From positions 868,001 through 932,000 of the forward strand of contig NZ_JADBEC010000002.1 in NCBI RefSeq assembly GCF_014873945.1: a stretch of 64,000 nt of DNA, read 5' to 3'. How positions within the stretch are numbered: the stretch's first letter is position 1; every line of letters begins with the position of its first letter. Under the pieces are notes generated by a model. It saw only the letters and a program-made list of their open reading frames with translations. It searched no databases and was not told the origin of the DNA. The DNA comes from Rhizobium viscosum. GTDB taxonomy: Bacteria; Pseudomonadota; Alphaproteobacteria; Rhizobiales; Rhizobiaceae. The position numbers and the translations under genes were made by a program. Shown here piece by piece: positions 18,475-28,419 of this stretch.

Positions 18475-20195
18475 TCCATGCTCCTTTGGTCGTTCCGTTC
18501 GAAAAGAGTGGTTTCATCAACGCCGTGGCGTTCGCGTAAAAGCGTGAGAAAACGGCTGCGCTCCGCGGCGCGTTGAGCCGGTATCCAGGCCTTCTCGGCC
18601 GCGAGAAGATCAAGCACCGCATCCATCATCTGCAGGGAAAGATTGCCTGTTATGGCAAGCGTCGTGCGCCTGAGGAGCACGTCGTCCAGTCGTTCGGCCG
18701 CTTCGTTGCGGATGAGGAAAAGCAATTCACGCGTTGAATAGTCGGGATGAGGCATGACTTCATCAGGCCCAGTGGCTATGAAGCTGGCAATCGCCTCCGC
18801 CTCGGTGCCGTAGCGGGAAAAGAGCGCTGCCATACGCGTCGCCGTTATTCCTATTTCTGCCGAAGTTTGTGCAATCCAGGCTGCGCGATCGAGGGGAAAT
18901 CGCCGCCCGCCTCCGATTGCCCTATCGGCCGTCGAAATCCGGCGCTCCCTGCCCAGTCGCTGAAGGGCGAGATCGGCGGCGAGTTCGCCAAACGAGCGAA
19001 AAGTTGTCCATTTGCCGCCGATCATGCAGAGAACCGAAGGCCCGCCATCGGCAGCTTCAACGACTGTGCAGAAGTGGTCGCGAGGGATCCGGCCGGTAAA
19101 ACTGTCGGTGCTCGACGGCAATGGCCGCACGCCGGAAAACTGATAGGAGATTTCTTCCGGCCGGATTACGACGTCAGGCAGGACGAAGGAAAGGGATTGC
19201 AGGATATAGTCGCGCTCGTCGGCCTCGCAACGCACCGCTTCCGGGTTCTCAACGCGGATATCGGTGGAGCCGACAAGCACTTTTCCAAGATAGGGGAACA
19301 GGATGCAGATCCGGCCGTCCTCGTTCTCATAATAGATCATGTGACCGGCCAGCGCGTCGTAGAGCGCAGCATTGTCGATGATAAGATGCGAGCCCTTGGT
19401 TCCCCCCATCAGGTTCCCAGGACGGTCATCGGGCTTTAGAAGCGTGCTGTTGGTAATGTCGATCCATCCGCCGGTTGCGTTGATGATAAGTTTTGGTTCG
19501 ATTGCGACCAGAGAGCCGCCGATGTCGTCACGGATGACATGCTGGCCGGTGTCACTCCTGCTGATCTCGGCATGGTTTAGTGCGCGTGCCTCTCGTCCGG
19601 CGGCAAGGCCGTCGGCCAGCAGTTCGATCCCGAGCCGCTCCGGGTGGCTTACCCAAGCATCATAGTAGGTTGCGGAACTCCTGATCTGAGGATGGAGCGC
19701 CGGCCATTTCGCAAGCGTTGTGTACCGGCCGCGAAACTGGTGAGGCGGCATCATGGCCCGCTTGCGCGTGAGAAAGTCGTAGATACTGAGCCCCGCCTTG
19801 ATCGCCAGAGCACCGCGGCGGCTTGGTCGCCGGGTCAAACCGAGGAAGCGGACGAGACCGTTGCCGAGACCGGAAAAGATGTCGAAGATCGGAACTGTCG
19901 TGGGCAGAGGTGCGACGTAGTGCGGAGCGTTGCGCAACAGACGGTCGCGTTCGGCCAGGGATTCCTGAACCAGCTTGAACTCGCCGTTCTCGAGATAGCG
20001 AAGGCCTCCGTGCACCATGCGTGAGAGAGCAGCGCTTGCACCGGAGCAGTAGTCGTGCTTCTCGACAAGGAGCACATTGATCCCCTGCAGCGCCAGTTCC
20101 CGGAAGACGCTGATGCCGTTGATGCCGCCGCCGATGACACACACGTCCACCTTCGGGCTCCGGCGAAGCCCGTCCAACGTTTCTTCACGATTCAT
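18447..20195 (-). CDS. GlpD-like FAD-dependent polyol-phosphate dehydrogenase
   Basis: The 582-residue protein has the DAO fold of aerobic glycerol-3-phosphate dehydrogenase: FAD-binding CVIGGGINGISVFRELALQG (19-38), SRMVHGGLRYLENGEFKLV, GATGG-type NATGGWID, and the GGKWTTFRSFGELAADLAL block before a C-terminal helical domain. GlpD oxidises glycerol 3-phosphate to dihydroxyacetone phosphate and feeds the quinone pool; EryB does the equivalent on erythritol phosphate. Context (kinase, aldolase, ribose-type importer) suggests a paralogue acting on a different polyol phosphate. It overlaps the aldolase gene by 28 bases and follows the aldo/keto reductase by 12. Confidence 0.9.
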   Translation of the reverse strand: MNREETLDGLRRSPKVDVCVIGGGINGISVFRELALQGINVLLVEKHDYCSGASAALSRMVHGGLRYLENGEFKLVQESLAERDRLLRNAPHYVAPLPTTVPIFDIFSGLGNGLVRFLGLTRRPSRRGALAIKAGLSIYDFLTRKRAMMPPHQFRGRYTTLAKWPALHPQIRSSATYYDAWVSHPERLGIELLADGLAAGREARALNHAEISRSDTGQHVIRDDIGGSLVAIEPKLIINATGGWIDITNSTLLKPDDRPGNLMGGTKGSHLIIDNAALYDALAGHMIYYENEDGRICILFPYLGKVLVGSTDIRVENPEAVRCEADERDYILQSLSFVLPDVVIRPEEISYQFSGVRPLPSSTDSFTGRIPRDHFCTVVEAADGGPSVLCMIGGKWTTFRSFGELAADLALQRLGRERRISTADRAIGGGRRFPLDRAAWIAQTSAEIGITATRMAALFSRYGTEAEAIASFIATGPDEVMPHPDYSTRELLFLIRNEAAERLDDVLLRRTTLAITGNLSLQMMDAVLDLLAAEKAWIPAQRAAERSRFLTLLRERHGVDETTLFERNDQRSMECEPTTKSG

Positions 20196-20207
20196 GATGA
20201 CGATCCG

Positions 20208-21203
20208 TTACCTGTCCATGGCAGTCAGTTTCGCTGAAATGGCTGCATTGATGGCTGATTGATCATCCACATCCAGCCGTATGGTCCCGGCCCGGGCATT
20301 GTCGAGTGCCTGCGCTTTATTGCGGGCGCCGCAAAGCGCGAAGGTGATACCTGGCTGGGCAAGCGTCCAGGCGATTACTGTCTGTGCGATGCTGGCCTGG
20401 TGCTTGTCGGCAACCGGCCGGATCGCGGAAGCAAAATCCACGGCCTTTTTACGGTTCGAGACGGAGAAGCGCGGATTGTCCCGCCGCTGATCGTCACCGG
20501 AAAATATCCGCTCCGGTCCGATAGCACCGGACAGAAGGCCGAGCGCCAGCGAAGAATAGCTCAGCGTCGACACGCCATTCACCCGGGTCAACGGCAGGAG
20601 ATCGCTCTCAATCTCCCTATCGATCATGCTGAAGCGCTCCTGGATAGCATCGAGACCGCCGGTGGCAATATAGGTCTCCAGCTCAGGGGCGCTGACATTG
20701 CTGGCGCCGATCGCCCGGATCTTACCCGATATCTTCAGGTCTTCCAGCGCCCGCATCGTTTCCTCGATCGGCGTCGTCGGATCCTGCCAATGGGTGATAT
20801 AGAGATCGAGATAGTCAGTGCCGAGGCGCCTTAAGCTCTCCTCGACCTCGTGGAAGATCGCATCGCGACCAAGGTAACGGTGAACCGGCCTGCCATCCTG
20901 ATCGAAGAAATGTCTGCCCTTGTCGGCATGCCACACGAGGCCGCATTTGGTGGCGATAACAGCCTTATCGCGGCGACCTGCAAGCGCTTTGCCGACGATC
21001 TCTTCTGACCGGCCGAGGCCGTATGCCGGCGCCGTATCGATCAGCGTGACGCCGGCATCCAGTGAAGCCTGGACTGCGGCGATCGATTCCGCCTCATCCG
21101 TGCCTCCCCACATCCAGCCGCCGATTGCCCATGTTCCAAGGCCGACAGCCGAAGCGGTGATGCCCGACCTGCCGATATCGCGTATCAACTGCTGCTCGCT
21201 CAT
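20208..21203 (-). CDS. Aldo/keto reductase
   Basis: The 331-residue (alpha/beta)8 NADPH-dependent oxidoreductase has the full catalytic tetrad: D56 and Y61 in LIDTAPAYG, K86 in ATKCG and H138 in YITHWQDP. The C-terminal cofactor region (AWTLAQPGITFALCGAR) is also present. Homologues act on aldoses, lactols or small aldehydes. In this operon it could oxidise an incoming aldose or reduce the aldehyde released by the aldolase; neither can be chosen from sequence. It overlaps the SorC gene by four bases. Confidence 0.92.
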   Translation of the reverse strand: MSEQQLIRDIGRSGITASAVGLGTWAIGGWMWGGTDEAESIAAVQASLDAGVTLIDTAPAYGLGRSEEIVGKALAGRRDKAVIATKCGLVWHADKGRHFFDQDGRPVHRYLGRDAIFHEVEESLRRLGTDYLDLYITHWQDPTTPIEETMRALEDLKISGKIRAIGASNVSAPELETYIATGGLDAIQERFSMIDREIESDLLPLTRVNGVSTLSYSSLALGLLSGAIGPERIFSGDDQRRDNPRFSVSNRKKAVDFASAIRPVADKHQASIAQTVIAWTLAQPGITFALCGARNKAQALDNARAGTIRLDVDDQSAINAAISAKLTAMDR

Positions 21204-22204
21204 GCGCGTTGTCCTTCACCGTTTGCCAGCGCCAGAACACGAGCACCGGTCGCTTCGTCGGTGACCAGCGTATCGAGATGATGACCGCGCATAACGCTGA
21301 GGATCGGACCTGCCTTGTTCGGACCGCTTGCCACACCAATCTTCGTCGGGATCGAGGCAAACTCCGGAAGGGTCAGCGAGACCAGTGATCGGTTGAGGCT
21401 GTAGTCACAGACACTGCCCCGATCATCGAGCAGATGCGCAAGTAGCTCACACGAGGCGCCGGAGCGCTCGATTGCTGCGCGGTCCGTGCTCGACGAGGGA
21501 TGCAGATCATAATAGCTGGAGTCATCGGAGAGAATGGAGCCGATGCCGACGACCGCCACCTTGGCCTCTCGCGCCCGCCTGAAAACATCGGCAACAGAAC
21601 GCATGTTGATCAGCATGTCGCGCTCTGCAGCACTATCGGCAAAGAGAGGTGCATGGATCTGGAACGAACGACCGCCGAGGCGGTCGGCCATCATCGTCGA
21701 GACGTGATTCACATCTGTATAGTGCTTGCCCTGGACGCAGCCCGTTGCCGGGATGACCGCCACGTCGAAGCGACGCGGCGCCTGAAGGCCGGCAACAACT
21801 GCGCTGACACCCTTGCCGCCGGTGATGCAGATCGTATCGCCGTCCGCGATGTGTTCGAGTAGCAGGCGAGCCGCGGCCTCGCCGACCGTCTGCAGCGTTG
21901 TTTGCAGATTATCGGACACGGTCGGCACAACGATGGCTCGGCTGATGCCGCCAAGTGCCAGAAGTTGTTCTTCCATATCGACAAGCGGCTCGACCGGGGA
22001 TTTGATCTTGATCTCGACAAGACCGAGCTGGCGGCCGCGCTTGATCAGCCGATTGACGGTGGCATGCGAGATGCCGAGCCGGTCGGCGATTTGCGCCTGC
22101 GTCAGACCTTCCAGGAAGTGCAACACCAGAGCCTGATGCATTTGCCGCGCGATCACGATTTCCTCACGCGGCACGGCTGCGGATTTTGGTTTTGCAATCG
22201 GCAT
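21200..22204 (-). CDS. SorC/DeoR-type sugar-responsive transcriptional regulator
   Basis: The 334-residue protein has an N-terminal helix-turn-helix (LEGLTQAQIADRLGISHATVNRLIKRG, here residues about 31-57) and a C-terminal sugar-phosphate-binding domain (residues about 66-330) with GDTICITGGKGVSAV and GVASGPNKAGPILSVMRG. SorC proteins such as LsrR and DeoR of Bacillus bind phosphorylated sugars as effectors. The ATG at 22204 directly follows the permease stop; an upstream extension overlapping the permease gene is unlikely. It probably controls the operon through the palindromes at 26000-26028, with a phosphorylated substrate as inducer. Both points are inference. Confidence 0.9.
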   Translation of the reverse strand: MPIAKPKSAAVPREEIVIARQMHQALVLHFLEGLTQAQIADRLGISHATVNRLIKRGRQLGLVEIKIKSPVEPLVDMEEQLLALGGISRAIVVPTVSDNLQTTLQTVGEAAARLLLEHIADGDTICITGGKGVSAVVAGLQAPRRFDVAVIPATGCVQGKHYTDVNHVSTMMADRLGGRSFQIHAPLFADSAAERDMLINMRSVADVFRRAREAKVAVVGIGSILSDDSSYYDLHPSSSTDRAAIERSGASCELLAHLLDDRGSVCDYSLNRSLVSLTLPEFASIPTKIGVASGPNKAGPILSVMRGHHLDTLVTDEATGARVLALANGEGQRA

Positions 22205-22205
22205 G

Positions 22206-23195
22206 TCAGGCAGCCTTCCGCTTGTGCAGGAAATGGTCGATGGAGACGGCGGCAAGCAGAATGCAGCCTTTGATCATGTCTTGCCAGTAGACCGAGACAT
22301 CGAGCAGGATCAACGAGCTTGTGACGACCGACAGGAGCGCAATGCCGAGGATGGCGCCAAGGATCGTGCCGGAACCACCACTGAGCGAGGCACCACCGAT
22401 AACCGCTGCGGCAATGATATTCAGCTCCATGCCGACGCCGAAGGTCGGGGTCGCGGCACCGAAGCGCGACATATAGATGACGCCGGCGACACCCGACAAC
22501 GTGGCGCAAAGAACGGTGACCCAGAACTTGACCTGATTGGTCTTGATCCCGGAATAGAGCGCCGCCTTCTCGTTACTGCCTGTGTAGAACACTTTCCGAA
22601 AGGCGGTGGCACGTCTCAGCAGGAAGTCGAAGATGGCGACAATCGCGACGAAGATCAGGATGACGTATGGAACTCCGTAGAGCGTACCCTGCCCGACTGC
22701 CTTGAACGATGGAGGCAACGTAAACAGCGAAAGCGGCGTTCCCTTGGTGATGATCAGGCAGACGCCACGCACGATGACCATGGCCGCAAGCGAGGTGATG
22801 AAGTGGTTGAGCCCGATCACCGTGACGAAGAAGCCCATTACGCAACCGATCAGCGCGCTTGCGAGAATTCCGATCAACGACGCGCTCCATGGATCGAGTC
22901 CCATGAGGAAAAGTGATCCCGACAGCACCATAGAGAAGCAGACGACCGAGCCGACCGATAGGTCGATGCCGCCCACGATAAGCAAGATCGTCATGCCGAC
23001 AACGACGATGCCTTCTACCGAGAACGACATCAGCATCGCTCTGAAATTGCCGAGCGTCAGGAAGTGCGGAGAAGCAAAACTCATGAGCATGCAGAGTGCC
23101 AGGATGATCGCGATCAACCCCGCTTCGCGCATCGTTGCGAGCCTTCTCCAGGAAGATGGGCGCTCCTTCGCCACCCCCAATGCGTAGTCTGTCAT
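22206..23195 (-). CDS. Ribose-type (CUT2) ABC transporter permease
   Basis: The 329-residue inner-membrane protein has about eight to ten hydrophobic segments and the RbsC-type signature GGIDLSVGSVVCFSMVLSG and later SGVAGVIYMSRFGAATPTFG. In this transporter class one permease gene can form a homodimer, and only one is present. GGAGAG seven bases upstream supports the ATG at 23195. Longer starts at 23210 or 23234 would overlap the ATPase gene. It lies between the ATPase and regulator genes. Confidence 0.88.
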   Translation of the reverse strand: MTDYALGVAKERPSSWRRLATMREAGLIAIILALCMLMSFASPHFLTLGNFRAMLMSFSVEGIVVVGMTILLIVGGIDLSVGSVVCFSMVLSGSLFLMGLDPWSASLIGILASALIGCVMGFFVTVIGLNHFITSLAAMVIVRGVCLIITKGTPLSLFTLPPSFKAVGQGTLYGVPYVILIFVAIVAIFDFLLRRATAFRKVFYTGSNEKAALYSGIKTNQVKFWVTVLCATLSGVAGVIYMSRFGAATPTFGVGMELNIIAAAVIGGASLSGGSGTILGAILGIALLSVVTSSLILLDVSVYWQDMIKGCILLAAVSIDHFLHKRKAA

Positions 23196-23223
23196 TGCCC
23201 GCTCTCCCATCCCTGCTTCTTCT

Positions 23224-24768
23224 TCAGACGGCATGCTCTGATGCCTTCGATTTGATATATCGTCTCGCGCCGATACCGGATGCGAGCCTCATGACGGCTT
23301 CCTCGGTCATCGCCTCGCCTTCGAGTTCGCCCGCGACGGTGCCTTCCCGAATGACGATCGCCCGGTCGCAGAGACCGAGCAGTTCCGGCAACTCTGATGT
23401 GATGACGAGGATCCCTATCCCCGAACGCGCAAGATCACGCAGAAGTCGATGAATTTCTGATTTGGCGCCGACGTCGATACCGCGCGTTGGTTCATCCATG
23501 AGGATCACTTTCGGATCGACCGCCAACTGCTTGGCGATCGCCACCTTCTGCTGATTGCCGCCGGAAAGTGATGAAACCGGCATGTCGATGCCGCCCATGC
23601 GAACGCCAAGGTCGCGTGCCAGGTCTCTTGCCAGCGCCGCCTCTGCCTTCGCGTTCAAGAGGCCGAACCGTCCTGTCAGCGATTTCAGGTCGAGAGCTGC
23701 GATGTTCTGGGCGATCGACAGATTGAGGAAGACGCCGGACCCCTTGCGGTCCTCGGAAAGGTAAACGAGCCCCTCTCGCACCGCGTCTGCATAGCATGTC
23801 GCCCGCAGCACCTTGCCCTGCAGCCGTACCTCGCCTTGCGCCGCCCGGCGCAAGGCGCAAATACCCTCCGCAATCTCCGTCCGGCCGGAACCGATCAGGC
23901 CGCTGATACCAAGAATTTCACCCTTGCGAAGTTCAAAGCTGACGTCCTGAAAGCGCTTGCCGTCGCCAAGGTTCCGAATGGATAGGATGGCTTCACCACG
24001 GCGCTCGGCCACGGGCTGCTTTTCAGGATAGAGCTGCGTGATTTCGCGGCCGACCATACGGCGCACCACATCCTCGGCCGTTGTTTCGCAGACCTTTTCC
24101 GTCGAGACGTAATGTCCGTCGCGAAAGACGGTGACGCGGTCGCAGAGATTGAAGATTTCCGCCATGCGGTGGCTGATGTAGACGATCGATATGCCGTGGG
24201 CCTTGAGATCGTTGACGATGCCGAAAAGCACCTGCGCTTCCGCTTCCGTCAGCGCCGCGGTCGGCTCGTCGAAGATGAGAACGCGGCAGTCGAGTGTCAA
24301 CGCCTTGGCGATCTCGACCAACTGCTGGCTTGCAATCGGCAGCTCTCCCACCTTTTGGCGAACGTCGATCGGGGCAAGACGGTTCATCACCACCTGCGCC
24401 TCGCGTTCCAGCCGGGCGAAATTCATAAACGGTGTGCGGCGGCGGTTGGTCGTCGCCATGAACATGTTTTCAGCAACCGTCGCATCCGGGCAAAGCGCGA
24501 TTTCCTGATGCACAAGACCGATACCCAGCGACTGGGCAGAAGCCGGAGAAGCGATCTTAACGACCGCACCGTCGACGACGATGTCTCCTTCGTTTGGCTG
24601 CAGGACACCGGCGATTATGTTCATCAAGGTCGATTTGCCCGCACCGTTCTCGCCGCAGAGGGCATGCACTTCACCCCTCTCGAGACTGAAATTTACATCC
24701 GTCAGCGCCTTGATCGCGCCGAAGCGCTTGCTGACGTTGCGTATTTCCAAGACCGGCGCTGGCGTCAT
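23224..24768 (-). CDS. Ribose-type ABC transporter ATPase with two nucleotide-binding domains
   Basis: The 514-residue protein is an RbsA-like duplicated ATPase. The N-terminal half has Walker [10 protein letters not shown] and a modified signature (LPIASQQ region) before [15 protein letters not shown]. The C-terminal half has a degenerate Walker A (GLIGSGRTE), signature [15 protein letters not shown] and Walker [19 protein letters not shown]. Both features are normal for sugar importers of this class. GGAGAGGATGTC before the ATG at 24768 sets the start. It is separated from the binding-protein gene by a 16-bp hairpin. Confidence 0.93.
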   Translation of the reverse strand: MTPAPVLEIRNVSKRFGAIKALTDVNFSLERGEVHALCGENGAGKSTLMNIIAGVLQPNEGDIVVDGAVVKIASPASAQSLGIGLVHQEIALCPDATVAENMFMATTNRRRTPFMNFARLEREAQVVMNRLAPIDVRQKVGELPIASQQLVEIAKALTLDCRVLIFDEPTAALTEAEAQVLFGIVNDLKAHGISIVYISHRMAEIFNLCDRVTVFRDGHYVSTEKVCETTAEDVVRRMVGREITQLYPEKQPVAERRGEAILSIRNLGDGKRFQDVSFELRKGEILGISGLIGSGRTEIAEGICALRRAAQGEVRLQGKVLRATCYADAVREGLVYLSEDRKGSGVFLNLSIAQNIAALDLKSLTGRFGLLNAKAEAALARDLARDLGVRMGGIDMPVSSLSGGNQQKVAIAKQLAVDPKVILMDEPTRGIDVGAKSEIHRLLRDLARSGIGILVITSELPELLGLCDRAIVIREGTVAGELEGEAMTEEAVMRLASGIGARRYIKSKASEHAV

Positions 24769-24794
24769 GACATCCTCTCCCCTCCCTACCCTGC

Positions 24795-24832
24795 ATCGGC
24801 TGCCCGGGATCTCCTCATCCCGGCCAGCCGAT
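24795..24832 (-). repeat. Intercistronic hairpin between binding-protein and ATPase genes
   Basis: A 16-base inverted repeat, 24795-24810 against 24817-24832, pairs with a single mismatch around a six-base loop. There is no T-run after it on the minus strand. It probably protects the 3' end of the binding-protein message or causes partial termination, so the binding protein is made in excess. Confidence 0.8.
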
Positions 24833-24841
24833 TTGTCAGGA

Positions 24842-25873
24842 CTACTCCTCAATGCCCTTCGTACCGCGGCGTTTCAGGTACTTGTCCCAATAGAAATCGT
24901 CGGCATTGGCGGCTGTCACGATCGACAGGCCGTTATCGACGAAGGGAATGCTCATCGGGTTGAAGCCGGAGCGCTTGGCGTCGTTCATTGGGTCGATCAG
25001 TTCCGGGTGCTTGGCAAGCCACAGCATCATGAAGCCCATATAGCCCTGCATACCCTGGTTCGGATTGATCGAACCGAAGACTTCGCCGGCCTTGATCATA
25101 TCGAGAATGTTGGCGTTGACGTCCGCGCACATCACGAGGATCTTGCCGCCGCTTTCCTTATTGGCCTGGGCTGCCCCGATTGCTGAGTTTGCCTCCGGCA
25201 TGAACACGGCATTGAGGTTGGGATGCGCCTGCACAAGGCTCATGAGACCCTGATAGGCCTTGTTTGGATCCTGGTTCGACGCAGCCCGTCCGACGAGCTT
25301 CATACTAGGATATTTTGTTTCCATGCGGGCAATGAAAGCCGCGATGCGCTTGTCGTGATTGTCCTGACCCGGATTTTCCAGAACGGCATATTCGCCCTTA
25401 CCACCAAGCTTCGCAGCAATCGCGTCGGCCGCGTAGGTGCCTTCACGCGTATTGTCCGAGGTGATGAAGGAGATGCGTTTGGAAAGCGGCGCGTCGGCCG
25501 CGAAAGTGACCACCGCCGTGCCTTGATCGATGGCGCGGTTGATCGGCTCGATGAAGGGGTCGGAATTCATCGGATGGACAAGGATGCCTGCCGGATTTTG
25601 CGCGAGCGCCTGATCGAAGGTGGCGATCTGCTTGTTGACGTCATATTCCGGCGTACCGGTATAGGCGGTCTCGCAGCCAAGCTGTCGGCCGGCCTGCTTG
25701 AACATCTCATAGACCGGGAACCAGTATTCGACGCCCGAAACCATGACGTTCATGACGTATTTCTCTCCCGGCTTGCAGCGAAACGGATTTTCCGTTTCAG
25801 CCGCTGACGCAGCCGTGCTCAATGTCGCGACAGCCAAAACAGCCATCGCTGTCGTGCCCAGAAAATTGCGCAA
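24842..25873 (-). CDS. Ribose-type periplasmic sugar-binding protein
   Basis: The 343-residue protein begins with a signal peptide ([19 protein letters not shown], cleavage near TAASAAET) and then a periplasmic-binding fold of the RbsB/LsrB type with [20 protein letters not shown] and the [14 protein letters not shown] hinge region. The start is a TTG, chosen because AGGAGG ends four bases upstream; the next in-frame ATG at 25846 would cut into the signal peptide. It heads the nine-gene operon. An LsrB- or rhamnose-like ligand set cannot be assigned by eye. Confidence 0.9.
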   Translation of the reverse strand: MRNFLGTTAMAVLAVATLSTAASAAETENPFRCKPGEKYVMNVMVSGVEYWFPVYEMFKQAGRQLGCETAYTGTPEYDVNKQIATFDQALAQNPAGILVHPMNSDPFIEPINRAIDQGTAVVTFAADAPLSKRISFITSDNTREGTYAADAIAAKLGGKGEYAVLENPGQDNHDKRIAAFIARMETKYPSMKLVGRAASNQDPNKAYQGLMSLVQAHPNLNAVFMPEANSAIGAAQANKESGGKILVMCADVNANILDMIKAGEVFGSINPNQGMQGYMGFMMLWLAKHPELIDPMNDAKRSGFNPMSIPFVDNGLSIVTAANADDFYWDKYLKRRGTKGIEE

Positions 25874-25999
25874 AGTTCCTCCTCGAGGCCGAAGCCCCTG
25901 CCAAAAAGCCGATGGCGCGCATCGCGCCTTGTTCGTGAAACCGGACTTCCTCCTCGAACCCCGGTAATGGCAGTTAGCCTTGGAAGCTCGGCCGTGTCA

Positions 26000-26028
26000 A
26001 TATAATTCACGCAATGAAATATATTTCA
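26000..26028. promoter_or_regulatory. Palindromic operator upstream of the nine-gene catabolic operon
   Basis: Two overlapping palindromes share one half-site. The first, 26000-26024, is ATATAATTCA-cgcaa-TGAAATATAT, with one internal mismatch per arm. The second, 26015-26028, is a perfect TGAAATATATTTCA. They lie about 130-155 bases before the binding-protein start in an AT-rich patch. The operon encodes a SorC regulator, the natural candidate to bind here. Confidence 0.6.
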
Positions 26029-26316
26029 CGACATGGGCTCAAATCCACTAAGAGGCAAAAACTGGAAGGCTTCTCGAAAGGACCGGGCAGGGACTCGTCA
26101 CACATTTTCACCGGTCGGATCCAAAACTCTACACGGAGGGCCAAGCTCCCCGGGGTTTGCTCTTCAGACCATTGGCAAGGGGCAAAGGCATGAAAGTCAC
26201 ATTGAACCAAAGTCTGCGTGAACCCGGCTGGGCCCTGCGTTTTTGCGCGTTAGCGGCCATAGTGCCGCCACAGAGTTCGGTGCAATCGTGCCGGTATAAC
26301 AAGCGGATGGCATAAA
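26029..26316. other. Gap between the operator and the L,D-transpeptidase gene
   Basis: This stretch of 288 bases separates divergent genes and must contain the transpeptidase promoter. I find no gene, hairpin or repeat in it. Confidence 0.4.
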
Positions 26317-26931
26317 ATGAGATTGCTGGCATTCCTCGCTGTGGCCCTTTTGCTGACGGTCTTTAACGCTCAAGCTCAAGTTTACGGGCCCTACGACGGC
26401 TACGACGATTACGGTGGCTATGGGTATGACGATCCATATAGTCCCTATCCGCCACCTCCCCCTTACTACGAGCCAGCGCCTCGGTATCAGGAACCCTCGC
26501 GTGAGCGCAGGCAACCGTCGACACAGAGCGCACGGGGAACGATCGTGATCGCGACACGCGAGCATACGCTTGTCTACACGACGGCATGGGGTGAACAGTT
26601 TGCCTACCCGATCGCCGTCGGGCGCGAAGGCAAACAATGGTACGGATCCACGCGAGTTGTATCCAAGCGCGAGCATCCCGAATGGCGACCAACCGCTAGC
26701 ATGCGGCAGAAGAATCCGAAGCTTCCGGCGGTCGTAAGACCCGGTCCCCGTAACCCGCTCGGCACCCGAGCAATCTACCTCGCCGACGGACTGCTACGCA
26801 TACACGGCACCAACGACCCCTCCTCTATCGGCACCAACGCGTCGAGCGGTTGCTTTCGGATGTATCGCGAAGACGTCGAAGAGCTGTACGAGATGGTGCA
26901 GCCGGGGACCCAGGTGATCGTCCAGCGGTAG
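26317..26931 (+). CDS. Secreted L,D-transpeptidase (YkuD domain)
   Basis: The 204-residue protein has a signal peptide (residues 1-20), a Tyr/Pro/Gly-rich linker (21-65) and a YkuD catalytic domain with H163 in IHGTN and the catalytic C179 in SSGCFRM. Such enzymes make 3-3 peptidoglycan crosslinks or attach proteins to the wall; rhizobia carry many copies. The low-complexity linker resembles other wall-facing proteins of the group. It is a single-gene unit, convergent with thiE and divergent from the sugar operon, so it is probably unrelated in function to its neighbours. Confidence 0.92.
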   Translation: MRLLAFLAVALLLTVFNAQAQVYGPYDGYDDYGGYGYDDPYSPYPPPPPYYEPAPRYQEPSRERRQPSTQSARGTIVIATREHTLVYTTAWGEQFAYPIAVGREGKQWYGSTRVVSKREHPEWRPTASMRQKNPKLPAVVRPGPRNPLGTRAIYLADGLLRIHGTNDPSSIGTNASSGCFRMYREDVEELYEMVQPGTQVIVQR

Positions 26932-27040
26932 TCGAATATCGCTGAGCTTGGCAGATGTCACGATTTGGAGTGCCTTCTAACTTCGAGACTGCGCTGACGG
27001 CTTCCTGGCGAGAGGCACAGCTCGACGTAGTGCCCTTCTC

Positions 27041-27646
27041 CTAACGCCACGGTGCCGTCCGTTCGATCCATTCGAGCGTCCGCGCTTCGGGATCGATGTT
27101 CATGGTGATGTCGGTGACAACGGCCGCGGTGTCGGCGCCCGCGTCAAGCACGCATTGCAGCCTTTCGACATTCAGCCCGCCGATCGCCACCAGCGGCAGC
27201 GGTGCGACGCGCCTTTTCCACTCCCTGATCCGTTCCAGACCCTGCGGCGCCCATTTCATCTGCTTGAGAGTGGTGGAATAGACCGGGCCGAGCGCCACAT
27301 AGTCAGGCTTTGCGGCCAAAGCCGTTTCGAGCTCCGCTTCGTCATGGGTGGAGAGGCCGAGTTTCAGGCCGGCTCGGCGGATGGCAGCAAGGTCGGCTTC
27401 TACAAGATCCTCCTGGCCCAGATGGATGAAATCGCATCCCTCGTCGATCGCCAGTTTCCAGAAGTCGTTGATAACCAGTTGGCAATTCGCAGCTGCGCAA
27501 ACGGCTTTCGAACGGCGGATTTCTTGGCGCAGGACCTCGTCCGGGCGATCCTTCACGCGCAGTTGCACAAGTTTGACGCCCAACGGCACGAGGCGTTCGA
27601 TCCATTCGCAACTGCCGACGATAAGATAGAAGGGATCGAGCCTCAT
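27041..27646 (-). CDS. thiE: Thiamine-phosphate synthase family protein
   Basis: ThiE joins hydroxymethylpyrimidine diphosphate and thiazole phosphate to make thiamine phosphate. The 201-residue TIM barrel has VQLRVKD near the N-terminus, [30 protein letters not shown](LK) and [12 protein letters not shown], all family signatures. The usual run of residues around the diphosphate site is partly altered ([12 protein letters not shown]), as in other proteobacterial thiCOSGE clusters. It is the last gene of the operon and overlaps thiG by four bases. Confidence 0.92.
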   Translation of the reverse strand: MRLDPFYLIVGSCEWIERLVPLGVKLVQLRVKDRPDEVLRQEIRRSKAVCAAANCQLVINDFWKLAIDEGCDFIHLGQEDLVEADLAAIRRAGLKLGLSTHDEAELETALAAKPDYVALGPVYSTTLKQMKWAPQGLERIREWKRRVAPLPLVAIGGLNVERLQCVLDAGADTAAVVTDITMNIDPEARTLEWIERTAPWR

Positions 27647-28416
27647 TCGAACACGCCCTTCCCGACAACCGGAGTGGACGGCACCGCCATGTCGCGCGGC
27701 TCCAGCATGCCGGAGAGATAGGCGAGCCTTCCGGCCTCGATCGCCTTACCGAACGCCTCGGCCATGGCAGGCGGATCGTCTGCGACCGCGACCGCCGTAT
27801 TGAGCAGCACCGCGTCATAGCCGAGCTCCATTACCATTGCCGCATGCGACGGTCTGCCGATCCCCGCATCCACGATCAACGGAACGTCCGGAAAAGCGGA
27901 TCGCATGGCGATGAGCGCGGAAGGATTGCGCGGACCGGCCGCAGAACCGATCGGGGCGCACCAGGGCATCAGGACCCGGCATCCGACGGAGAGCAGCTTT
28001 TCACCGACAACCAGATCATCCGTGGTATAGGGAAATACGCAAAACCCTTCCGCGCAAAGAACGCGTGCGGCTTCGACCAGTTCGAACACATCCGGCTGGA
28101 GACTGTCGTGATGGCCGATGACCTCGAGCTTGATCCAGTCGGTACCAAACACTTCGCGCGCCATCCTGGCGGTCAGGATCGCCTCCGACGCACTGTGACA
28201 TCCCGCGGTATTGGGCAGGACGCGTACTGCGAGCTGGCGGATGAGGTCGAAGAAGGCGCCACCCGTCTTTCCGCCGGCCGTTTCCCGGCGAAGCGAGACC
28301 GTGACGATTCCTGCGCCAGACCGGCCTACCGCCTTGGCAAGGACGGCCGGTGACGGATAACGCGCGGTACCGAGCAGAAGCCGCGAAGACAACTCAGCAT
28401 CATAAATGGAGAGCAT
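27643..28416 (-). CDS. thiG: Thiazole synthase
   Basis: ThiG builds the thiazole ring from deoxyxylulose 5-phosphate, dehydroglycine and ThiS thiocarboxylate. The 257-residue TIM barrel shows [13 protein letters not shown] at the start, [12 protein letters not shown] with the expected Schiff-base lysine, [18 protein letters not shown], and [32 protein letters not shown]. It lies three bases after thiS and overlaps thiE. Confidence 0.95.
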   Translation of the reverse strand: MLSIYDAELSSRLLLGTARYPSPAVLAKAVGRSGAGIVTVSLRRETAGGKTGGAFFDLIRQLAVRVLPNTAGCHSASEAILTARMAREVFGTDWIKLEVIGHHDSLQPDVFELVEAARVLCAEGFCVFPYTTDDLVVGEKLLSVGCRVLMPWCAPIGSAAGPRNPSALIAMRSAFPDVPLIVDAGIGRPSHAAMVMELGYDAVLLNTAVAVADDPPAMAEAFGKAIEAGRLAYLSGMLEPRDMAVPSTPVVGKGVFE

Positions 28417-28419
28417 GGG

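Noticed and set aside
14455-25873. The nine-gene operon as a true lsr (autoinducer-2) system
   Set aside because: It lacks an LsrG-type gene, has only one permease gene, and contains GlpD-type and GMC oxidoreductases not found in lsr operons.
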